From assembly GCA_003155915.1 (NCBI GenBank), contig PMFA01000023.1, positions 1-36,855 of the forward strand: 36,855 bases of DNA, written 5' to 3'. The notes under the pieces were generated by a model. It worked only from the letters and a program-made list of their open reading frames with translations, ran no database searches and was not told the origin of the DNA. This DNA is from Acidimicrobiaceae bacterium. GTDB lineage: Bacteria; Actinomycetota; Acidimicrobiia; Acidimicrobiales; RAAP-2. Made by a program: the position numbers and the translations under genes. Positions 27,978 through 34,156 of this stretch are shown here, piece after piece; the stretch's first letter is position 1; each line of letters opens with the position of its first letter.

Positions 27978-28061
27978 GTCGGAGTGGCGGAATAGGCAGA
28001 CGCGCCAGCTTGAGGGGCTGGTGCCCTCAGGGGCGTGCGGGTTCAAGTCCCGCCTCCGACA
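27978..28061 (+). tRNA. tRNA-Leu (anticodon GAG), anchor of the cassette array
   Basis: 84-nt class II tRNA. The acceptor GTCGGAG/CTCCGAC pairs perfectly, with discriminator A61. The anticodon stem CCAGC/GCTGG holds loop TTGAGGG, giving anticodon GAG for CUC/CUU. The variable arm is GTGCCCTCAGGGGCGT and the T-arm GCGGG-TTCAAGT-CCCGC. CCA is not fully encoded (ACCC follows). Its last bases, CTCCGACAC, recur at the end of every repeat downstream to 34156. Confidence 0.96.
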
Positions 28062-28084
28062 CCCAGAAACTATGGAACCTCAGA

Positions 28085-28098
28085 CCGCCTCCGACACC
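28085..28098 (+). repeat. Duplicated tRNA-Leu 3' end (repeat R1, short form)
   Basis: The 14 bases CCGCCTCCGACACC repeat 28050-28063 exactly, 35 nt downstream. Only the tRNA-identical part is present; the 5' block found in later copies is absent. It looks like an att-type boundary or the scar of a deleted unit. Confidence 0.8.
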
Positions 28099-28165
28099 AG
28101 TCAGAACGCAATTGCATTGAGGCTCCGTGTGATTGCGTAGTGGTTATGTCGCACTCGGTGGGCAG

Positions 28166-28708
28166 TCAGCGCCGCAAGGTGGCCGCCGCAGTCGCAAGAC
28201 CAACCAACGCCGCGGTGACTGATGTCAAAGGCGCTGGCAGATCGTGGGTGGCGAACCACTCCAGCCCCGTCAGCTCATCGTTGGCGACGAGAGCCGGGGC
28301 GGGCGCAGCGACAAACGCGGCGAAGAGCACGTCGAGATGGAGCAACGGCTCGGTGGCGGTCCGGCAGCGGTAGGACGAGATGCCGACGTCGATGGGCGCC
28401 GGGTGGACGTGCGCCGTGAGTGCCGCCTCCTCGAGGAGTTCTCGAGCAGCGGCAGAGCTGAGGCTGGCGTCGTCCGAGTCCAGGTGCCCACCGAGCGGGC
28501 CCCACCGCCCGTAGCGGCGATGGCGGGCGAGCAGCACCAGCCCACTGGTCTCGACGACGAGCACGCTGGCCACCAGATGGGCGCCATCACGATGACCGGC
28601 ATCGAGGAACGCCAATGCGTTGGCCCACGCGGCCTCACGGCCAGCGGGCGCAGTAGTAACCGCGAGGAGTGCAGCCGTCGCGTCCCACTGATTGGCGGTG
28701 CGGCGCAT
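28166..28708 (-). CDS. Nudix hydrolase
   Basis: 180 residues from ATG 28708; GTG starts further up (to 28765) are open and no ribosome site decides between them. The Nudix fold is marked by PLGGHLDSDD...ARELLEEAAL: the REXXEE core is intact, the first Glu is Asp, and the Gly after EE is replaced by Ala, a pattern seen in the 'GGH' branch of the superfamily. It would hydrolyse a nucleoside diphosphate derivative, substrate unknown. It occupies the first gene-bearing unit, between R1 and R2, and is antisense to the repeats. Its stop is 68 nt from R1. Confidence 0.82.
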   Translation of the reverse strand: MRRTANQWDATAALLAVTTAPAGREAAWANALAFLDAGHRDGAHLVASVLVVETSGLVLLARHRRYGRWGPLGGHLDSDDASLSSAAARELLEEAALTAHVHPAPIDVGISSYRCRTATEPLLHLDVLFAAFVAAPAPALVANDELTGLEWFATHDLPAPLTSVTAALVGLATAAATLRR

Positions 28709-28797
28709 ACTCACGATGGTATCGACGGGGCCCCCGTTTCGCACCGATCTACCGCCAAGAATCACCTACAAAACCTCTGGCCAATCACACGGGGCGA

Positions 28798-28843
28798 GCC
28801 GCCAGTGCAAAGGTGCAGAACTGTCAAGCCGGGCCTCCGACAC
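28798..28843 (+). repeat. Cassette-end repeat R2
   Basis: 46 nt, from GCCGCCAGTG to CCGACAC. It shares TGCAGAACTGTC and GGGCCTCCGACAC with the other copies; here the 5' arm of the terminal hairpin is GCCGG rather than GTCGG. It ends 22 nt before the antitoxin start. Confidence 0.85.
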
Positions 28844-28845
28844 GA

Positions 28846-28880
28846 AAATCTGATAATCTGATTTTGTGACAGAAATCAGT
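28846..28880 (+). promoter_or_regulatory. Promoter/operator candidate of the phd-vapC pair
   Basis: GATAAT (28852-28857) is a good -10 placed so that transcription would begin close to GTG 28866, suggesting a leaderless mRNA. CTGATTT (28858-28864) and AAATCAG (28873-28879) form a perfect 7-bp inverted repeat across the start codon, and ATCTGAT is repeated in tandem. Autoregulation by the Phd-type antitoxin at such sites is common in the family. Confidence 0.5.
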
Positions 28881-29108
28881 GCTACCAATGCCGCGAGAAA
28901 CTTCGCAGAGTTGCTCGATGCCGTCGAGCACAAGGGGGAGCGCATTACCATCATTCGCCGAGGTCGAGCTGTGGCACATATTGAACCGGTTACCAATGGA
29001 CTCGGTTCAGATGTGAAATCTATGCTGAAGCGGCATCCAGTTGACACTCAATGGTTGGCGTCGCTTCGCGAGACTCGGGACCTCGCGGTAGCCGAGGACC
29101 GATTCTGA
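28866..29108 (+). CDS. Phd/YefM-type antitoxin
   Basis: 80 residues, GTG start 28866. The N-terminal half (ISATNAARNFAELLDAVEHK, then ERITIIRRGRAVAHIEP) is the Phd/YefM DNA-binding fold. The C-terminal ~30 residues are the part that usually wraps the toxin. It overlaps the VapC-like toxin gene by 4 nt (CTGA). It would repress its own operon and neutralise the PIN-domain toxin. It begins 22 nt after repeat R2. Confidence 0.9.
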   Translation: MTEISATNAARNFAELLDAVEHKGERITIIRRGRAVAHIEPVTNGLGSDVKSMLKRHPVDTQWLASLRETRDLAVAEDRF

Positions 29109-29503
29109 CTCGATTGCTGCTTGACACAACTTTTCTAATTGATGCGGAGAGGTCTCATACCGATCTCGATGACTTGATTGGAGACGAGGACGACGTCGCA
29201 ATCGCCGCCATCACAGTGGCCGAACTTCAAGTCGGGGTCGAGTTGTCCAAAGGAAAGACCAGACACAGTCGTCAGGAACTACTCGACGCAATTGTGGTCG
29301 CGGTGCCGATTGTCGACTATGACCTCGAAGTAGCGCGAGCTCATGTCCAACTTCTTGTGGCGGTTCGCCAACAAGGTCGTCCTAGAGGCGCGCATGACCT
29401 CATCATCGCGGCCACGGCGTCGTCGTCAGGCCGGTCCCTTGTCACAGCCGATCAAACCGCCTTCGTCGACCTTCCAGGTATCGTCACTATTTCATATCGG
29501 TGA
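29105..29503 (+). CDS. vapC: PIN-domain ribonuclease toxin (VapC family)
   Basis: 132 residues if translation starts at CTG 29105, which gives the family-typical N-terminus MTRLLLDTTFLIDAER and overlaps the antitoxin stop as CTGA, with GAGGA about 7 nt upstream. TTG 29114 is the next choice; ATG 29051 would add 18 unlikely residues. PIN acidic residues are visible: Asp7 (LLLDTT), Glu in VAELQVG, Asp in AHDLIIAATA and Asp in TADQTAF. It would cleave RNA (often tRNA) when freed from the antitoxin. The pair fills the second cassette. Confidence 0.88.
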   Translation: MTRLLLDTTFLIDAERSHTDLDDLIGDEDDVAIAAITVAELQVGVELSKGKTRHSRQELLDAIVVAVPIVDYDLEVARAHVQLLVAVRQQGRPRGAHDLIIAATASSSGRSLVTADQTAFVDLPGIVTISYR

Positions 29504-29527
29504 CGTTTCACACGTTCGATTCTCTGA

Positions 29528-29573
29528 GCCGCCAATGCAAGTTTGCAGAACTCTCGTGTCGGGCCTCCGACAC
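29528..29573 (+). repeat. Cassette-end repeat R3 (most symmetrical copy)
   Basis: 46 nt. It has both inverted repeats in perfect form: TGCAA-GT-TTGCA and GTGTCGG-GCCT-CCGACAC. It begins 25 nt after the vapC stop and ends 31 nt before the next gene. Confidence 0.88.
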
Positions 29574-29603
29574 CAGCTGACATGCGTGTGAGATAGTCGC
29601 ATC

Positions 29604-30431
29604 ATGGAGTTGGATCCGCTGGCATTTCAGGGCACTGCTGAGTACTACTCAATTGGACGGCCGCCTTACTCCGACCAAATTGTAGACACCATGACGCGGG
29701 AACTATCGCTCGACGGGGCCGGTCAGCTTCTCGACGTGGGCTGTGGACCTGGTGTTTTGGAGTTGGATCTCGCCGGATTGTTCGATCAAACTGTGGCGCT
29801 TGATCCCGAACTTGGCATGTTGCAAGAGGGTCGGCGACGCTGCACACAAGCGGGCGTCGAAAATGTGCGCTGGGTCTTGGGAGTGGCGGAGGACATCCCC
29901 GGGCTTGGTTTGGAAGCATGTCGGGTCGTCACCTTCGGACAGTCATTTCATCGGGTCCGGCGAATGGAAGTGGCCGAAGTCATCTATGACCTCTTGGAGC
30001 CGGGTGGCTCAATGGTCTTGATCTCAAACGCAGTCGACGGTCGGCCCCGGCCAGACGGCCCCGGCTATCCGAGCATTCCGAACACGCCGGTGATGGATCT
30101 CATTGTCGCTTATCTCGGCGAGGGCACGCGGCAGTACTTCGCTACTTGGAATGAAGGCCAGCCGGCACGATTCGAAGACACGCTCTTGAAGACACGCTTC
30201 GACGGTTCCCGCACCGTCTACGCACCCGGACGACCTGACTTGATCAGAGATATCGACACCGTGGTGGCCAACTACTTCTCACTTTCATATGCCGCCGCGC
30301 GACTCTTCGGAGACCGCCGAGACGAGTTCGAGTCCGAACTGCGCGGTCTTCTTCGCGAACATTCACCCCTTGGCCTGTTTTGGGTCTGGCCAGGCGACAC
30401 CGAGTTCGTGATAGCGACGAAGCAGGACTGA
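29604..30431 (+). CDS. Class I SAM-dependent methyltransferase
   Basis: 275 residues, ATG 29604. Motif I LLDVGCGPGVLELDL (about 42-56) binds S-adenosylmethionine; acidic motif II is in VALDPELGML, and a GVAEDIPGLGL stretch matches motif III. The N-terminal FQGTAEYYSIGRPPYSDQIV recalls small-molecule methyltransferases of the UbiE/Methyltransf_25 type. The substrate cannot be told. No Shine-Dalgarno site is seen; the gene starts 31 nt after repeat R3. Third cassette. Confidence 0.87.
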   Translation: MELDPLAFQGTAEYYSIGRPPYSDQIVDTMTRELSLDGAGQLLDVGCGPGVLELDLAGLFDQTVALDPELGMLQEGRRRCTQAGVENVRWVLGVAEDIPGLGLEACRVVTFGQSFHRVRRMEVAEVIYDLLEPGGSMVLISNAVDGRPRPDGPGYPSIPNTPVMDLIVAYLGEGTRQYFATWNEGQPARFEDTLLKTRFDGSRTVYAPGRPDLIRDIDTVVANYFSLSYAAARLFGDRRDEFESELRGLLREHSPLGLFWVWPGDTEFVIATKQD

Positions 30432-30453
30432 CCGCTCTACTAGTGGTCTCAAG

Positions 30454-30499
30454 TCGCCAGGGCATCGTTGCAGAACTGTCACGTCGGGGCTCCGACACC
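30454..30499 (+). repeat. Cassette-end repeat R4
   Basis: 46 nt with GTCGCCA at its left and GTCGG-GGCT-CCGAC at its right end. TTGCAGAACTGTC is kept. It lies 23 nt after the methyltransferase stop and 30 nt before the stop of the opposing gene. Confidence 0.85.
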
Positions 30500-30528
30500 C
30501 GCGACACCATTGTGAATAATCCCGTTGC

Positions 30529-31257
30529 TTATTTCTGGTAAACAGCCACCTGGCTCTCACTCTCGGCAGTGAAGACCTCTTCCTGCCATCCTCCCCAGCG
30601 ATTCACCAAGCGCATACTAGCTAGTCGAGCCATCAAATCGAGCTCCGACGGCCAGACGTAGCGGAACCGTCCAGTGTCGCGATGTAGGTGCCCATTGATC
30701 TCGGTCCAGTGATGAGAGGACATCAGTTGTAAGACGGGGTCATCGAAAGTGTCAATTCCAACATGGTCGTCGTCCATAACGAAGACCTGCCCGAGATCTC
30801 CCGCCGGAGTTCGGTCTTGTTTGTGAACCGCAACCTCGACGACGAAGTAGCCGCCCTCATCGAGATGCGCCGCAGCATTCGCAAATACCTCCACTTGACC
30901 ATCTTGGTTGGTCACGTTCATGATCGAGTTCCAAACGAGGTACACGAGCTTGAACTTCCCGTCGACCCGGGTCGTCCGCATGTCGCCGATGGCGACATCA
31001 ATCGCTTCGGCGCCCGGTTTTTTCCGCAACACCTCAGCCATGTGGGGCGATAACTCAACTCCCGAGACATTCAATCCTCGAGAACTGAGCGCTAGAGCAA
31101 CGCGGCCCGTCCCTACGGCGAATTCAAGTACTGGTCCACCTCGTGCCATTTCAGCGAGAAAGTCCACCGCAGGTCCGAGAACGGTGGGGTCGAACATGGC
31201 TGCGGAAGAGTCGTCATACCTAGTCGCTTCTTCGCTTCCCCACACCTCTGAACTCAT
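30529..31257 (-). CDS. Class I SAM-dependent methyltransferase (second, unrelated to the first)
   Basis: 242 residues from ATG 31257 (GTG 31260 is adjacent). Motif I is VLEFAVGTGRVALAL, with Ala-Val replacing the more usual Gly-Cys; motif II is GVELSPHMAEVL, and AIGDMRTTRVDGKFKLVYLVWN covers motifs III-IV. The N-terminus SEEATRYDDSSAAMFDP is common in the Methyltransf_25 group of actinobacterial cassette-type proteins. Antisense to the array, fourth cassette. Sequence similarity to the 29604 methyltransferase is limited to the fold motifs. Confidence 0.87.
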   Translation of the reverse strand: MSSEVWGSEEATRYDDSSAAMFDPTVLGPAVDFLAEMARGGPVLEFAVGTGRVALALSSRGLNVSGVELSPHMAEVLRKKPGAEAIDVAIGDMRTTRVDGKFKLVYLVWNSIMNVTNQDGQVEVFANAAAHLDEGGYFVVEVAVHKQDRTPAGDLGQVFVMDDDHVGIDTFDDPVLQLMSSHHWTEINGHLHRDTGRFRYVWPSELDLMARLASMRLVNRWGGWQEEVFTAESESQVAVYQK

Positions 31258-31360
31258 CACTAGGTTCTAACGTGCGCGACCGTGCAGTTCGCCGGTTCGG
31301 CTAATCTGCTGTCAAAGGACCGTCCATATCCGCCGACATCTCAATCGACCTATCGACGAA

Positions 31361-31399
31361 GCCGCCAGTCGGAGAATGTGGACGTCAGTCCTCCGACAC
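31361..31399 (+). repeat. Cassette-end repeat R5 (shortened)
   Basis: 39 nt: starts GCCGCCAGT and ends CCTCCGACAC like the others but has lost about 7 nt in the middle, including most of the TGCAGAAC block. Probably a degraded site. Confidence 0.65.
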
Positions 31400-31461
31400 C
31401 AGCCCGAATCTCCGATAGTCCTACGTCGACACACCGTTCTCCATGGTCCAAAATGGGATGC

Positions 31462-32022
31462 ATGACAGACCAACCCGCGAGATGGACTAAGGCGACTACT
31501 TACCTCGACATGTGGGCTGACCCAAACGAAGACCCTCGCAATCGTGAAGATGTCAGTGCCGACGGCGAACTTGCAACTTTGCAGGACTACCTTGTGAGTT
31601 ACCGGATGACTCTGCTAATGAAGTGTGAAGACCTTGATGCGGAGCAGTTGGCTCGTCGCTCGGTTCCTCCCTCATCGTTGTCACTGCTTGGACTGCTTCG
31701 CCATCTCGCAGAGGCGGAACGAGACTGGCGGAATTGGATCAGTGAGGACGAGCCGCTGCCGAAGTTGTATGGCGACCGTGACGCGGACTTCGATAACATC
31801 GTCGGCGATCAGGACGAGGTGAACGCTGCATATTCGTTCCTGGCGGTCGAACAGGCTGCGACTGACGCTGTGCTCGCCGAGCATCTTGACTTAAGCGAAC
31901 GTCTCGGGAGCATCAATATTGCAGTTCGGGAGCTGATGGTCCACAGGATCGAAGAATATGCACGTCACTGTGGGCACGCTGACTTACTTCGCGAGTGCAT
32001 AGACGGAAGAGTCGGCCAATGA
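31462..32022 (+). CDS. DinB/DUF664-family protein
   Basis: 186 residues from ATG 31462; the frame is open to 31282 but that would run through repeat R5. A four-helix DinB-like bundle is suggested by the family motifs LGLLRHLAEAERDWRNW and the C-terminal HRIEEYARHCGHADLLREC, which carry the His residues (RHL, HRI, RHCGHAD) that form the metal site in this superfamily. Members include mycothiol- and bacillithiol-dependent enzymes; which reaction applies here cannot be seen. Fifth cassette, 62 nt after R5. Confidence 0.85.
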   Translation: MTDQPARWTKATTYLDMWADPNEDPRNREDVSADGELATLQDYLVSYRMTLLMKCEDLDAEQLARRSVPPSSLSLLGLLRHLAEAERDWRNWISEDEPLPKLYGDRDADFDNIVGDQDEVNAAYSFLAVEQAATDAVLAEHLDLSERLGSINIAVRELMVHRIEEYARHCGHADLLRECIDGRVGQ

Positions 32023-32042
32023 CGACAAATCCTAGATTTCGC

Positions 32043-32091
32043 GCCGCCAATGTCCGTTGGTTGCAGAAGTGTTGCGTCGGGCCTCCGACAC
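32043..32091 (+). repeat. Cassette-end repeat R6
   Basis: 49 nt, a 3-nt insertion in the left half relative to the 46-nt form. The TTGCAGAA block and the GTCGG-GCCT-CCGAC hairpin are intact. It starts 20 nt after the DinB stop. Confidence 0.83.
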
Positions 32092-32141
32092 TCAGCCCTA
32101 TGAAACTGCGACATTCAAATAGGGAGCGAGTGAGCCGATAA

Positions 32142-32702
32142 CTACACTCCCTGGATCCAAAAATGGCTTCTCCATCCGAGCTGACTTACGTACACGCCAC
32201 ATGTTGTATCGAATGGCACGCCGAGTACCTGAACACTTCCCTCACTCTTGGGAAGCACCACAATCAATCCTGTATACATCTGACTTGGCGGAATCACTCC
32301 GTAGGTCGGTCCGCACAAATCACCGGTACTGACTATCAACACCCCGCTCATTCGTGGGGAGAGCTTCGTGGGGTGAAGATTGCCCCCGTAGGTGCCGTGG
32401 CCCGTGACTCGCAATTTGTATTTCTCTGAACCTCGAAGACCAATGAGTGTTGGGTAACCACCGAGGGTGCACACTTGGCGCCCAACATTCGTTATGGCGA
32501 TCGTAGTGACAACGTGACCTGTCCCGACTTGATTGGCAACGAACGCACCAGCAAGGTTCGAACCTTGACAAGGCGGCACGCCAACGCTGGTTGCCCTTGC
32601 GGCAGTTGGATTGCTGGCAATGATCAGAAGTGGGGCTGCTATGACGGCCGACGCGATCGCCAAGGTTTGAATGATGCGTCGAGCTCGGTGAATGTTGAAC
32701 AT
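32142..32702 (-). CDS. Secreted DUF4232-type protein
   Basis: 186 residues from ATG 32702. An N-terminal Arg-rich stretch and hydrophobic segment (12-35) ending near AARATS look like a Sec signal peptide. The mature part follows the DUF4232 pattern: a first Cys near the start (PPCQGSNL), AITNVGRQVCTLGGYPTL in the middle, then Cys in GDLCGPTYG and DTTCGVYV. The four Cys probably form two disulfides outside the cell. Function of the family is unknown. Sixth cassette, antisense to the repeats. Confidence 0.82.
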   Translation of the reverse strand: MFNIHRARRIIQTLAIASAVIAAPLLIIASNPTAARATSVGVPPCQGSNLAGAFVANQVGTGHVVTTIAITNVGRQVCTLGGYPTLIGLRGSEKYKLRVTGHGTYGGNLHPTKLSPRMSGVLIVSTGDLCGPTYGVIPPSQMYTGLIVVLPKSEGSVQVLGVPFDTTCGVYVSQLGWRSHFWIQGV

Positions 32703-32775
32703 GGGTCAGTTATACATCCACGCGAAATGATTGGGAACCCGAGATTCAGACATTCGGGTCACATGGCTAATTTGA

Positions 32776-32821
32776 GTCGCCAGTGGAAGGTTGCAGAACT
32801 GTTACGTCGGTCCTCCGACAC
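32776..32821 (+). repeat. Cassette-end repeat R7
   Basis: 46 nt, GTCGCCAGTGGAAGG at the left and GTCGG-TCCT-CCGACAC at the right. It ends 37 nt before the next start codon. Confidence 0.85.
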
Positions 32822-32858
32822 GGCTTCCCGCCGGAGTCCTCTCGATGACGGCCGACAG

Positions 32859-33233
32859 ATGGACGGGTCAATTCACACCGCTACTGTGATCGGGGTGGAC
32901 TGTGTCGAACCGCCCGCGGATCCAAATGAGTGGAACGATGAGCAATGGCTCGAGTGGCTAAAGGCAACGGACGATGCACCCTTCGACGATTCTGAGGAGT
33001 CGATTTCGGAGGTAGTGATGCGAATAGTCCGGTCAACGCCTGGTCTGGTCATCGGGCAGGCGATGCTCGGCATGGCGCAGGCGATCTACGGCCGTCAGAA
33101 CGACGAAGTCGTCGTCGTGGTCGAGGACAACGGAGAGACCACAGACGACAAACCGTTCGCCGTTCGACTCGACTTCGACCATCCCGAACGTTCCTTGGTG
33201 GAGTTCAAGCCGGGCTCAAACTCCCCGACCTGA
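32859..33233 (+). CDS. Acidic hypothetical protein
   Basis: 124 residues from ATG 32859; the frame stays open upstream but would run through repeat R7 and antisense to the DUF4232 gene. The protein is very acidic, with a Trp-rich stretch NEWNDEQWLEWLKATDDAPF and a hydrophobic helix (TPGLVIGQAMLGMAQAIYG) before a final beta-rich part (DEVVVVVEDNGE...PFAVRLDFD). No known domain is recognised. It shares one array unit with the Clp_N gene that follows after 135 nt. Confidence 0.68.
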   Translation: MDGSIHTATVIGVDCVEPPADPNEWNDEQWLEWLKATDDAPFDDSEESISEVVMRIVRSTPGLVIGQAMLGMAQAIYGRQNDEVVVVVEDNGETTDDKPFAVRLDFDHPERSLVEFKPGSNSPT

Positions 33234-33368
33234 GAACGGAGAGTCTGGAAGTCGACGTTATTGGGTCTGCCGCGTTGTACGAGAAGGCAATATTCTGTAT
33301 TGGATCCGGCCCCAAGATGTACGTTCGGTGTACCAACAAATTTGCGGTCGATCGCAGTGGGGAGAGTG

Positions 33369-34001
33369 ATGTTCCAACGATTCACTGATAGGGCCCGCCG
33401 AGTTCTCGTCTACGCCCAAGAGGAAGTTCGCGAACTCGACCGGGCCTTCATTGGCACAGAGCATATTCTGCTGGGTCTTATTCGTGAGGGCGATGGGATA
33501 GCCGCTAAGGCCTTGGACGCCTTGGGGATTGCGTACGACGTCGTTCGTGCGAAGGTCTCGGAACTGACTGAGTTCGCTACAAACTCCTCTCCTGGCTCGC
33601 CAGCCTTCTCGCCGCGGGCGAAAAAGGTGATGGAGATCTCACTGCGCGAAGCCGTGCAACTTGGCCATTCCTACGTCGGCACCGAGCATCTTCTGCTCGG
33701 TATCGTGCGACAGGGCGACGGCGCGGCGGTCCGAATTCTCAAGGACCTCGGTGTTGAAATGTCCGATATCCAGACTCAGGTCGTCCAGCTGATATCGAGC
33801 TCGAGCAACCGAGAGGTCGACGAACCTTCAGTTCACGTGAGATACGACGGCGCAATATTTCGCGGCGTCGTGCGAGCGGTCGGTGAACAACTGCGACCCG
33901 ACCTTGTCGCCTCCGACTTAGACGATTTGGCAGACGTAATTGCTGACGAACTTTTCAACCACCTTCGACGGAGTTGGGCCGAAGCAGGTAGTTCCTTCTG
34001 A
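33369..34001 (+). CDS. Stand-alone Clp_N (ClpC N-domain) protein without ATPase
   Basis: 210 residues from ATG 33369. Residues 1-~145 are very close to the N-terminal domain of ClpC: MFQRFTDRARRVLVYAQEE, then two Clp repeat halves each with a GTEH(I/L)LLG motif (FIGTEHILLGLIREGDG and YVGTEHLLLGIVRQGDG). There are no AAA+ Walker motifs. After about residue 150 the sequence turns to an unrelated C-terminal part (VRYDGAIFRGVV...DDLADVIADELFNHLRRSW). In ClpC the N-domain binds adaptors and phospho-arginine substrates, so a stand-alone copy could act as an adaptor, competitor or decoy; this is inference. Confidence 0.88.
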   Translation: MFQRFTDRARRVLVYAQEEVRELDRAFIGTEHILLGLIREGDGIAAKALDALGIAYDVVRAKVSELTEFATNSSPGSPAFSPRAKKVMEISLREAVQLGHSYVGTEHLLLGIVRQGDGAAVRILKDLGVEMSDIQTQVVQLISSSSNREVDEPSVHVRYDGAIFRGVVRAVGEQLRPDLVASDLDDLADVIADELFNHLRRSWAEAGSSF

Positions 34002-34023
34002 CACATCGCATCTCCCACGGACG

Positions 34024-34039
34024 AAAAACCTAGGTTTTT
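34024..34039. other. 16-bp perfect palindrome downstream of the Clp_N gene
   Basis: AAAAACCTAGGTTTTT is fully self-complementary and starts 23 nt after the Clp_N stop. It could be a weak terminator or a protein-binding site; its AT-rich arms make a strong RNA hairpin unlikely. Confidence 0.5.
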
Positions 34040-34110
34040 GACGAGCGGCTCCTCTTGGCGAAGAGCCATGCCGTTGTCCCGTATCCAGTGACAATGGTGG
34101 CTATCAGTTA

Positions 34111-34156
34111 TCCGCCAATGCAACGGTGCAGACCTGGCGCGTCGGGCCTCCAACAC
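34111..34156 (+). repeat. Cassette-end repeat R8 (last copy seen)
   Basis: 46 nt with one change in the otherwise invariant core (CTCCAACAC) and GTGCAGACC in place of TTGCAGAAC. It keeps the GTCGG arm, now mismatched. It is the copy furthest from the tRNA. Confidence 0.82.

Noticed and set aside
27978-28061. Complementarity of the repeat start (GCCGCCA) to the tRNA D-arm region (TGGCGG)
   Set aside because: Six to seven matching bases in GC-rich sequence may be chance, and R4, R7 and R8 do not keep the first bases.
31282-31461. Longer DinB gene starting at 31282
   Set aside because: The extension would run through repeat R5 and has no domain similarity; ATG 31462 gives the family N-terminus.
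32475-32858. Longer acidic protein starting at 32475
   Set aside because: It would run antisense to the DUF4232 gene and through repeat R7; the composition before residue 129 is not protein-like.
28798-34156. Canonical integron attC sites
   Set aside because: The repeats lack the RYYYAAC and GTTRRRY core boxes, and the array starts at a tRNA rather than at an attI next to intI. Only the cassette logic is similar.
28798-34156. CRISPR array
   Set aside because: Repeats are 700-1300 bp apart with genes between them, there are no short uniform spacers and no cas genes.
28798-34156. REP/BIME-type or terminator repeats
   Set aside because: They occur only downstream of the tRNA, always in one direction, and their right end equals the tRNA 3' end; the hairpin has no U-tract.
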